Shown here piece after piece: positions 24,922 through 31,978 of a stretch of 36,826 bases of DNA. The notes beneath the pieces were generated by a model. That model had not been told where the DNA came from. It did not search any database and saw nothing but the letters and a program-made list of their open reading frames with translations. Both the position numbers and the translations under genes were made by a program. Positions within the stretch are counted from its first letter, which is position 1. Each line of letters begins with the position of its first letter. Source of the stretch: CAYVOX01 sp964453035 (GTDB lineage: Bacteria; Chloroflexota; Anaerolineae; Anaerolineales; Anaerolineaceae); the NCBI GenBank assembly GCA_964453035.1, contig CAYVOX010000015.1, positions 1 through 36,826 of the forward strand, given 5' to 3'.

Positions 24922-26772
24922 TTATTTGGATGAATTGATTTCATAAATCCAGACCCCCTCCTGCTGGTAGCGCAGGATCACGCCCGCGCACCCCTCCAGC
25001 GCAGAAGGCTGCAGACTGCCGGCTTGCTCGCGCAGGTAAATGTGCGTCAGGTGGTTCTGCTCAATCAGCCCCCAGAACGCATCTGAGCAGCTCTGCAGTT
25101 GGCTGGCCTGTTTGAATGTCTCCGTCTGCATCTGCACCACCTCCGGGTCGCTCCAGGCATACACCGCCGGCGGCAGCAGCATCCCCCTCCCGGTGATGGA
25201 AGTAATCCAGTAACCGCCGTCCACACCGCGGTAGAGCGTGCCCTGCCAGGGGGTGACGTTGATAAAGAAGCGAGCTGTGGGCGGGGTGTTTTGCTCAATC
25301 CAGCGCAGGGCAGTTACATCCGCGGGGGTGGTGAAGGTCGTAACTGGGTTGAGGATATCCCGCCCATCCACAATCCCCCAGAGCAGCAAGCAGCAAACAG
25401 CCAGTCCCACGCCAATTTGCCCGGCAATCCGGCGCCAGGTGCGCCCCAGCGCCTCGCCAGCGCTGACCAGCACATCCGCAGCCAGCAAACTTGCCGGCAG
25501 GAACAGGACAATCGCCAGGTGGTCCGGGCGGAAAGGCGCAAAGCGCGGACCCCACGGGGTAGCCATCAATGCCATCAAGCCGCCCCACACAGCTAACAGG
25601 CGCGCGTTAACGTTGCGGAAAGCCAGCACAAGCCCCAGCCCGGCCAATATCAGCAGAAAGTGCGAGCGCCACGGCCCGAGAAGATAAAGAAGGTAATTCA
25701 ACAGCTCCGTACTGGCCTGCGCCTGGCTGGCGTCCAGGGGGCTAACCACATCCACGCCAAAATAACTGGAGCTGTAAGTCCACACCCTCGCCAGCCACGG
25801 AGCAGCCGCCAGCGCCCCCAGCGCAGCGCCCGCAAGGGGCTGCCAGGCAACCACCCTCATCGACCGGGCACGCCAGGCTTTGACGGTTTCAAAGCCCGCC
25901 AGCACCAGCAAAAACAGGATGAGCAATCCAACCGCCAGAAAATGGCAAAAGCAGATCCCGGCAGCATAAAGCGCCAGGCGAGCCCACGCGCCGCGGCTCC
26001 ACGGGCAGCGGCGCACATCCAGGGCAGCTGCCAGCGCCAGCGGCAGCACTGCCAGCCCCGCCAGCAGGGGGTAGCGCCCCCAACTGACGTAATAGGCCGG
26101 CATCTGAAAAACAAATCCCACCAGCAGCCCCGCCACGGCGGCCCGCGCGGTGCTGCCCCACAGGGCTTTTCCCAGCCGGTAAACCGCCGCCGCCACCAGC
26201 GCATTGAGGGCGTTGCCAAAGATGAGCAGACTCTGAGAGGGTTCGATGCGCGAGAAAAAGCTGAACAGCGCGGCAGAGCTGTGAAAGCCATAATGGTAGA
26301 ACATCGGCACCGGCAGGTAGGGCATCCAATCACCGGGGATGGCTCCGCGCTCCAGGATGAGCCGCACCAGCAGGGTGTGATGAACGCTATCCACCCAGGC
26401 GGGCATCACCAGCGTTCGCGCCTGGTAAAACCGCCAGGCTGCCAGCGCCAGCAGCGCGCCAACCATCAGCAAGGTGCGCGCCTGCACGCGCAGCCGTCCC
26501 CCCTGCCATAACTTAACCGCAATCCACACCAGCATCAGCCCGCCGGTGAGCGCAGCCACGCCAAACGCATTGAAGCTGACGCCGAGCAGAGCCAGCAGCA
26601 TGCCTGCCAGCGCTACCAGCGCAAGGCTGCTGCCAACCGCTTCGGCAATCCATTCCAGCGCGTCAATGCCCTCAGGGCGGGCCCACAGCAGCCACACCGC
26701 CCCCGGAAGAATCAGCGCCAGCAGCAGGCCAATTCCAGCCAGAATAATGGAGGAAAGCGAAGATAAATCCAT
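24922..26772 (-). CDS. Large GT-C-like multi-pass membrane protein
   Basis: I start at ATG 26772 (616 residues); a TTG four codons earlier is possible, and neither has a clear ribosome site. About 11-13 hydrophobic helices occupy the first 450 residues, followed by a soluble domain of roughly 160 residues. The first long loop has an acidic motif after a helix (PAWVDSVHH, Asp128, His131-132), then MFYHYGFHSS (His160, His164). The layout, an Asp in the first external loop with many helices and a C-terminal domain, resembles GT-C glycosyltransferases that use polyprenyl-phosphate sugars (PMT/ArnT-like). The family is not certain. The soluble part has RWIEQNTPPTARFFINVTPW and three Cys. Its ATG lies 98 bases after the Thr/Pro-rich protein gene, suggesting a possible operon. 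Surface glycosylation is an attractive but unproved role. Confidence 0.75.
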   Translation of the reverse strand: MDLSSLSSIILAGIGLLLALILPGAVWLLWARPEGIDALEWIAEAVGSSLALVALAGMLLALLGVSFNAFGVAALTGGLMLVWIAVKLWQGGRLRVQARTLLMVGALLALAAWRFYQARTLVMPAWVDSVHHTLLVRLILERGAIPGDWMPYLPVPMFYHYGFHSSAALFSFFSRIEPSQSLLIFGNALNALVAAAVYRLGKALWGSTARAAVAGLLVGFVFQMPAYYVSWGRYPLLAGLAVLPLALAAALDVRRCPWSRGAWARLALYAAGICFCHFLAVGLLILFLLVLAGFETVKAWRARSMRVVAWQPLAGAALGALAAAPWLARVWTYSSSYFGVDVVSPLDASQAQASTELLNYLLYLLGPWRSHFLLILAGLGLVLAFRNVNARLLAVWGGLMALMATPWGPRFAPFRPDHLAIVLFLPASLLAADVLVSAGEALGRTWRRIAGQIGVGLAVCCLLLWGIVDGRDILNPVTTFTTPADVTALRWIEQNTPPTARFFINVTPWQGTLYRGVDGGYWITSITGRGMLLPPAVYAWSDPEVVQMQTETFKQASQLQSCSDAFWGLIEQNHLTHIYLREQAGSLQPSALEGCAGVILRYQQEGVWIYEINSSK

Positions 26773-26870
26773 GATAAGAAGCAAAGCCAGCGGAAGCTCG
26801 GACGGTGCTCAAACCACCACCCGGCAGGTTAATTCTACCCCACCTGGCAGCCAGCGGGGGCAGGTTATCG

Positions 26871-27746
26871 TTATGGGTAAGCCGGGGTAGGAAGCGGCGT
26901 GGGAGGCGGCGGGTAACCGGAGGTTGTAGGCGTGTTGGTGGGAATCGGGGTGCTGGTCGGCGGGGGGACAGGCGTGAAGGTCGGCGGCGGGACGAGCGTA
27001 TTGGTCGGCGGCGTGGTTGTGCTGGAAGGCCAACCGGGGAGGGTGGCGGAGGGAAGCACCCCGAGCGTGCTGGTGGGCGGGTAGGGCGTGCTGGCTGTGG
27101 CAGTCCAGTAATAAGTTGGCAGCGGGCTGGTTCCGGTCGGCGAGATGTAATACCACGGGGTGGGTGTGGGCGTCAGCCAGTACCAGGGTGTTGGGGTGGG
27201 TGTCCAATAATTCCACAGGGTTGGGGTGGGCGGCCACAGGGCAGTTAAGGTCAGCCAGGGGGTGAGGGTCGCTTCAGCAGTCAACCCGGGGGTCAATTCA
27301 GAGGTCAGCTCAGGGGTCAAGGTCAGCAGGCCGGACTCAAGGCTGGGGGTGAGCAAAAAGCCTGTGGGCAGAGGGGTACCGCCCCCGCTGCCTCCGCCGG
27401 GAGGGGTAGTGGCGCCACCCGGCAGAACGGCGGTCGAAAAGCCGCCAGCACGCTGGGTGGCCGTCAAACCCAGGGCAGGGCGAGAGAAGTTGGGCTCAAT
27501 CACAGCCCGGTCGCGAATGGCCTCTCTGACGATGCGCGGATCCAGCGGGGCAAAGAACAACGAGCGCGGGTCAGCTGAGTAATTAGCGCGCAGCGCCGAA
27601 CGGATGGACACGGGTTGTTCGCCCACCAGGTTGGCCAGCGCCCGCCGCGGAGAAAGCGTCAGCAACGCCAGGCTGGCAATTCCCAGCAGGCTGAGCATAA
27701 CCAGAATTGCCATCCCCAGGCGGCCCGAAACCTTGCGGCGCTTCAC
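26871..27746 (-). CDS. Secreted or membrane-anchored Thr/Pro/aromatic-rich repeat protein
   Basis: This 291-residue protein starts with GTG at 27746, which overlaps the cyclase TGA by four bases (GTGA); GGAGGTGATG just upstream is a strong ribosome site. The N-terminus is basic (MKRRKVSGR) with a hydrophobic helix at about 12-30 and no lipobox, so it is a signal anchor or signal peptide. Residues 40-100 form a possibly folded region with charged residues (SLFFAPLDPRIVREAIRD). Residues 110-291 are low complexity: Gly/Pro, then Leu/Thr, then repeats such as TPTPTPWYW and TPTPTPWYYIS, and a Pro/Thr tail ending PTPLPTPAYP. The tail could be a stretched, possibly O-glycosylated wall spacer. No sorting signal is seen. 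No homolog is recognised. The gene is probably co-translated with the cyclase and may share its signalling role. Confidence 0.75.
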   Translation of the reverse strand: MKRRKVSGRLGMAILVMLSLLGIASLALLTLSPRRALANLVGEQPVSIRSALRANYSADPRSLFFAPLDPRIVREAIRDRAVIEPNFSRPALGLTATQRAGGFSTAVLPGGATTPPGGGSGGGTPLPTGFLLTPSLESGLLTLTPELTSELTPGLTAEATLTPWLTLTALWPPTPTLWNYWTPTPTPWYWLTPTPTPWYYISPTGTSPLPTYYWTATASTPYPPTSTLGVLPSATLPGWPSSTTTPPTNTLVPPPTFTPVPPPTSTPIPTNTPTTSGYPPPPTPLPTPAYP

Positions 27747-29962
27747 AACATCACCTCCAGCGGTTTCTTGTCACGCGGCTCCAGGCGGTAAACCTGCAGC
27801 TGTTCAGATTTGCCCTTCACCAGGTGGTGCCCGGCGGGCTCAAAATTGAACTCCGCGGCGGTCTGAGCCAGGGCGACATAGGTGGTGTTGCTCACAATGA
27901 TGCCGCTGGTGGAATAAATCTGGCGCGTCAGGGTTTCCAGCCGTTGCGCGGTGTTGACCGCATCGCCGATAATCGTGTAGTGCAACCGGTCGCTGGTGCC
28001 CAGGCCCCCGGCAATCACCACACCGGTGTTGACGCCAATGCCGGTCACCAGGGGTGGCTCGCCTCGAGTGATGCGGGCAGCGTTGAGCTGGTCAATGGCG
28101 CGGATCATCTCCACCGCGGCCCTGCAGGCAGCCAGCGCGCCCTCCTGCGAGCTTAACCGGCGCGGCAGGATGCCAAAGAAAGCCAGCATGGCGTCTCCAT
28201 CGAATTTATTGACCACCCCGCCGTGCGCGGTGATGATGGGCACCAGCAGCCCGAAGTATTCGTTCAGCCAGTTGAGCACCGTGGCCGGGTCAGCCCGCTC
28301 GGAGAGCGCAGTGAAACTGCGAATATCCGTCATCAGCACCGTGGCAACCGCTTCCTGTCCCTCCAGGCGCAGCCCACCTGTGGTAAACGTCTGGCGCAGT
28401 TGTTCGCGCACCTCCGGCGAGACCGTTCGACCGAGCAAATCGCGATAAACCGAGCCTTCCTGCAACCCGGCGATCATCTGGTTAAAGGAATGCGCCAGCA
28501 CCGCAATTTCATCGTTCCCGCGCGAATCCACCTTCACTTCCAGGTTGCCCTGCGCCACCTCGCTGGAGACTTCCGCCAGGCGCACCAGCGGGCGGGTGAT
28601 GCGCCCCGCCACCGCCAGGCCAATGCCAATCACCAGGATGATCCCCAGCGCCACCAGGATAAAAATTTGCAACTGGGTAACGCTGCTGGTACGCACCAGG
28701 GTGCTCTCGGCAAGGGATACGCCCAACAGCCCCAGGTCATTGCCGTCACGAGCTTCCCAGGCGCCCAGCACCTCAACATAATTCGTCCCGGCAATGGAAA
28801 CCGAGCGGGTGCGGCTTGCTTTTTCCTGCTTATTGAGCACATCCATGACGAGCGGCCCGCCCGCGCCCGCAACCTCACCCGGGAAAGTGGAAGCCAGCAT
28901 CTGCCCATTCAGGTCATACAGGGTGACCTCCGCCAGCACTTCCTCGCCCGCTTCCTGCGCCAGGCTCTGCAGCGATTGGGAAACCAGCACCGCCCCAACC
29001 ACCTTATCCTGGCTGTCATACACCGGGCCACTAACGCTAAACGCATTGCCCCACGGAGCCGCCAGCAGACCGGAATATTTATCCCCAAATTCATCCACCT
29101 TGCCCAGCAAGGTCTGCAAAATAAAAGAATGGTCGCGGTAAAAACCATCACCCTGCGTAACCTGGTATTCCGCCGTTGCAGAGCCCTGCCTGGCGCTGAG
29201 CGAAATCAAGCTGATCCCTTGCCCGTCCAGCACATCCACGCCCTCCAGGCGGGCATTCACCGCCAGCGGAAAGGCTATGGCATACAGCGTCTCGGGGCTG
29301 CGCTCGGAGATGGCTTTGGCAGTGCCCTGCGAATTGGCGATGAGGCGCAGGTTGGAGAGCAGCGTATCTTCCTGGCGCACCATCCAATCGGAGGTCTTCC
29401 GGCCGGTTTCAATCAACTGATTGAGATAGCGCGCCTGAACCGATTCAATCACAATCTGGCTGACGACAAACGCCGCGCTCAGAGCAAATAGCAGGGCCAG
29501 CAGCAGGTAGGGCAGGGTAATTTTGATACGCACCGGCACTTTGACCCGCGGCAAAAGCGGGCGCGTGGCCACGTAAGAGCGGGCCGGAACCGGACCGCTC
29601 TTTTTGGCGAAAACCCGTTGAACAGCCTGGTCCAGCCATCTTCGGCTGAACGGCTGGCGGAAGATGACCGTTGCGCCGTGCTCGGCAGCCAGTAACTCGC
29701 GCTGCAGGTCGGGATATTTATTGGAGAGCATGATTTTTGTGCCCGGGTGCAGCTGCCGCACCTGTTTAAGCAGGGCCAGCCATTCAGAACCGGGAAAGTG
29801 CAGATCAAGGACGAGCAGGTCGGGCTTGATCTGGGTCAACAGTTCAAGCGCCTGCGGCACCGTCTGAGATTGCCAGGCCTGGTCGCCGCGGTCAACGAAG
29901 AGCCGGGCGATGGATTGCCCGGTCTGCTCATCAGATTGCACCAGTAAAACTTTTAGTGCCAT
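27743..29962 (-). CDS. Receiver-sensor-HAMP-adenylate/guanylate cyclase (class III)
   Basis: I use ATG 29962 (739 residues): GAGGAG lies about 12 bases upstream and the receiver fold begins at once, while the earlier ATG at 29992 has no ribosome site. Order: CheY-like receiver (about 3-118; Asp53 acceptor, Asp11/Glu12), membrane helix (about 148-172), extracytoplasmic sensor (about 173-440), second helix, HAMP (RITRPLVRLAEVSSEVAQGN), then a class III cyclase domain. Metal ligands are Asp546 (TDIRSF) and Asp590 (NKFDGD). Lys586 and the Thr in YTIIGDAVN fit adenine specificity, and the transition-state Asn and Arg occur in VNTAQRLE. cAMP is therefore the likely product. The receiver has Gln103 (FRQPF) where Lys is normal, so phosphorylation control may be altered. 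The Thr/Pro-rich gene overlaps its stop by four bases. Confidence 0.93.
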   Translation of the reverse strand: MALKVLLVQSDEQTGQSIARLFVDRGDQAWQSQTVPQALELLTQIKPDLLVLDLHFPGSEWLALLKQVRQLHPGTKIMLSNKYPDLQRELLAAEHGATVIFRQPFSRRWLDQAVQRVFAKKSGPVPARSYVATRPLLPRVKVPVRIKITLPYLLLALLFALSAAFVVSQIVIESVQARYLNQLIETGRKTSDWMVRQEDTLLSNLRLIANSQGTAKAISERSPETLYAIAFPLAVNARLEGVDVLDGQGISLISLSARQGSATAEYQVTQGDGFYRDHSFILQTLLGKVDEFGDKYSGLLAAPWGNAFSVSGPVYDSQDKVVGAVLVSQSLQSLAQEAGEEVLAEVTLYDLNGQMLASTFPGEVAGAGGPLVMDVLNKQEKASRTRSVSIAGTNYVEVLGAWEARDGNDLGLLGVSLAESTLVRTSSVTQLQIFILVALGIILVIGIGLAVAGRITRPLVRLAEVSSEVAQGNLEVKVDSRGNDEIAVLAHSFNQMIAGLQEGSVYRDLLGRTVSPEVREQLRQTFTTGGLRLEGQEAVATVLMTDIRSFTALSERADPATVLNWLNEYFGLLVPIITAHGGVVNKFDGDAMLAFFGILPRRLSSQEGALAACRAAVEMIRAIDQLNAARITRGEPPLVTGIGVNTGVVIAGGLGTSDRLHYTIIGDAVNTAQRLETLTRQIYSTSGIIVSNTTYVALAQTAAEFNFEPAGHHLVKGKSEQLQVYRLEPRDKKPLEVML

Positions 29963-30005
29963 GCTTAAACAATTCTCCTCGTGCTGTGCCAAACCTGATG
30001 ATGAT

Positions 30006-30049
30006 ATTTCAATACCGCGCTTTTTCGCGCAAAAGTGCGGTATTGAAAT
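30006..30049. repeat. 44-base near-perfect inverted repeat (19-bp hairpin)
   Basis: ATTTCAATACCGC (30006-30018) is the exact complement of GCGGTATTGAAAT (30037-30049). Inside it, after a G-T pair, CTTTT (30020-30024) pairs with AAAAG (30031-30035), leaving a 6-base TCGCGC loop. On the plus strand TCTATTTTTACG follows. On the minus strand it would lie in the leader of the cyclase gene, 44 bases before its ATG. Only one copy is seen. It may be a leader structure, an operator or a plus-strand terminator. Confidence 0.75.
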
Positions 30050-30081
30050 TCTATTTTTACGTTTTTCACAGTACTCGTATT

Positions 30082-30087
30082 ATTGTA
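30082..30087 (-). promoter_or_regulatory. -10 candidate for the cyclase operon
   Basis: TACAAT on the minus strand matches TATAAT at 5 of 6 positions and is preceded by TG. No convincing -35 lies at the right distance. It would start a transcript with a leader of about 110 bases holding the 30006-30049 hairpin. Confidence 0.35.
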
Positions 30088-30162
30088 CATGAAGCTCTCA
30101 GCGCAATACCCTACAAGGTTGCAAGGTGAGCCAGCGATGTGGAGGGGATGCAAGTTTTGCTC

Positions 30163-30186
30163 CAGACCGGGCGCGGGTCTGTTTTT
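30163..30186 (+). terminator. Hairpin plus T5 oriented for plus-strand transcripts
   Basis: CAGACC (30163-30168) pairs with GGTCTG (30176-30181), loop GGGCGCG, followed by TTTTT. The T-tract is on the plus strand, opposite to both flanking genes. For minus-strand transcripts after the rpoD stop the same hairpin lacks a U-tail, so it would be at best a poor rpoD terminator. Confidence 0.4.
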
Positions 30187-30223
30187 CAGGGGGAAAGTCT
30201 GGTAGTTACCGGGCGCGTGCTGC

Positions 30224-31870
30224 TTACGCCAGGTATTCTCTCAGGTAACGGCTGCGGGTGGGATGGCGCAGTTTACGCAGGGCCTTGGCCTCAATCTGGC
30301 GGATGCGCTCGCGGGTGACGTTGAAGTAGCGGCTGACCTCTTCGAGGGTGTGGTCTTTGCCGTCAATCAACCCAAAGCGCAGCTCCAGCACCTGGCGTTC
30401 GCGCTCCGAGAGGGCTGCCAGGGCACTTTGCACCTGCTCGCGCAGCATTTCGCGGGCGGCTGCGTCCATCGGCTCCAGCGCATCGTCATCTTCGATGAAA
30501 TCGCCCAGCTGGCTGCTCTCTTCATCGCCGACGGGCCGCTCCAGCGAGACAGGCTCCTCCGCCGATTGCAGAATGCGCTGCACCTTGGCTGTGGCCCACG
30601 TCCAGCGCCGCTGAATTTCAGTATCGAGGGGCAGGTTTTCGGCGCGTGCCCGCAGGATAGTTTGAACATCCTCGTTAGCCAGGATCCCCGCTTCCAGCGC
30701 CATTTCCTCATGGGTGGGCTCGCGACCCAGTTGCTGCACCAGCACGCGCTGCGTGCGAAGCAGGCGGGTGATGGCTTCAAACAGGTGAACGGGAATGCGG
30801 ATAGTCCGCGCCTGCTCGGCGATGTAGCGGCTGATGGACTGGCGAATCCACCAGGTGGCGTAGGTACTGAATTTAAAACCGCGCGTGGGATCAAACTTGG
30901 TCACAGCGCGCAGCAGCCCGAGGTTGCCCTCCTGGATCAGGTCGAGGAAGGAGATGCCGCGCCCCAGGTAGCGCTTGGCAATGCTCACCACCAGGCGCAA
31001 ATTGGCGCGGATGAGGGTCTGGTTGGCTTCTTCCGAGCGGCGGTGAATCCCATCCACCTCTAGAGCCATATCCTCTTCGGAGGGAGCGTATTTTTCAAAA
31101 AAGGCGTTGACCGGGATCTGGTTTTCCGCCTGCAGCAGCTTAAGCAGGCGCTCAGCCAGCTCGGTGGGAACCATGTAAAGGTAGATGAAAACAGCAAAAG
31201 CCGGCCTCACCAGGGCGTCCCAGCGAGCATCTTTGCCCCACATGCCGTTATCCAGGTAAGTGCGCAGGTATGAGGGGATGTCCACCTGCCACTGGCGGCG
31301 CAGCATTTGCGCTTCGGTGAGGATGAGGCTGAGGTCGGGCAATTCTTCATCCTCGTAGGTTTGAGCTTCTTTCTGAAGCAGCTCCCAGTTGTTGTTTAAC
31401 TCCAGCACCAGCGGCAGCAGCAAAGCCTGGCGGCGGTTGGGTTGGTCAGCCGGGATGGCCTTCTCCAGGGCTTCCACGCGCCGTTCAGCTTCAATGCGCG
31501 CTGCCAGGCGGAACTCGCTATCCGCATCCAGCAGGTGAATCTGGCCGATTTCTTTCAGGTACAGGCGAACAGGATCCTCTGAAAGCTCGATGGCAATCGA
31601 GGGGTCTTCCAGAATCTCCAGCGGATCTTCAAGCGGAATCTCCGCCCATTCTTCGCTCGTCTGGGCCAGCGATTGCTCGTCGGGTTCTTCTTTCTCAAGC
31701 AGTTCTTCATCGCCGGGCAGCGGTACTGCCGGGGGGCGCGCGCCCTGAGTTTTTGAGCTGCGGCTGCCGCGTCCATTTTGAGCGGTTGGCGGCGTTTTAG
31801 CCCCTTTATTTACCGCGCGAGAAGATGGCTTCTTGGAAGGAGCGGGTACGACCTTCTTCTGAGGAGTCAT
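30224..31870 (-). CDS. rpoD: RNA polymerase primary sigma factor (RpoD/SigA family)
   Basis: This 548-residue group 1 sigma-70 factor directs RNA polymerase to housekeeping promoters. The N-terminal 75 residues are basic then acidic and Pro-rich, unlike classical region 1.1. Region 1.2 is DPVRLYLKEIGQIHLLDADSE near 97-117. A non-conserved insert of about 150 residues follows. Region 2 (LIRANLRLVVSIAKRYLGRG, then FLDLIQEGNLGLLRAVTKFD, then the FSTYATWWIRQSISR melting segment) is complete. Region 3 begins at RTIRIPVHLFE. Region 4.2 has ERERQVLELRFGL and the helix-turn-helix TLEEVSRYFNVTRERIRQIE. No Shine-Dalgarno precedes the ATG. TATCAT (31880-31885) ends 9 bases before it, so a leaderless transcript is possible beside read-through from dnaG 108 bases upstream. 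The glyQS-dnaG-rpoD order resembles the macromolecular-synthesis operons of Firmicutes. Confidence 0.96.
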   Translation of the reverse strand: MTPQKKVVPAPSKKPSSRAVNKGAKTPPTAQNGRGSRSSKTQGARPPAVPLPGDEELLEKEEPDEQSLAQTSEEWAEIPLEDPLEILEDPSIAIELSEDPVRLYLKEIGQIHLLDADSEFRLAARIEAERRVEALEKAIPADQPNRRQALLLPLVLELNNNWELLQKEAQTYEDEELPDLSLILTEAQMLRRQWQVDIPSYLRTYLDNGMWGKDARWDALVRPAFAVFIYLYMVPTELAERLLKLLQAENQIPVNAFFEKYAPSEEDMALEVDGIHRRSEEANQTLIRANLRLVVSIAKRYLGRGISFLDLIQEGNLGLLRAVTKFDPTRGFKFSTYATWWIRQSISRYIAEQARTIRIPVHLFEAITRLLRTQRVLVQQLGREPTHEEMALEAGILANEDVQTILRARAENLPLDTEIQRRWTWATAKVQRILQSAEEPVSLERPVGDEESSQLGDFIEDDDALEPMDAAAREMLREQVQSALAALSERERQVLELRFGLIDGKDHTLEEVSRYFNVTRERIRQIEAKALRKLRHPTRSRYLREYLA

Positions 31871-31879
31871 AATGGATTT

Positions 31880-31885
31880 ATGATA
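31880..31885 (-). promoter_or_regulatory. -10-like hexamer just before the rpoD start codon
   Basis: TATCAT (minus strand) matches TATAAT at 5 of 6 positions and lies 9 bases before the rpoD ATG. There is no Shine-Dalgarno in between. No good -35 is seen at 16-18 bases. If used, the leader would be only 1-3 bases. Confidence 0.4.
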
Positions 31886-31978
31886 TCACAATATTGAAAA
31901 TGCATAGTCCAATGGATGTCAACCGTCTGAGAGGCACCTTTTGTGTTTCTCCACCCCATTTCAACTGGAATCCCACGC

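Noticed and set aside
30006..30049. CRISPR repeat: the ends (ATTTCAAT/ATTGAAAT) resemble typical CRISPR repeat termini.
   Set aside because: Only one copy, no regularly spaced repeats or spacers, and no cas genes in the window.
30148..30318. A 56-codon plus-strand frame with GGAGGGG before its ATG.
   Set aside because: Most of it is antisense to the rpoD 3' end, it crosses a terminator-like hairpin, and the composition (Gly/Cys-rich) is not protein-like.
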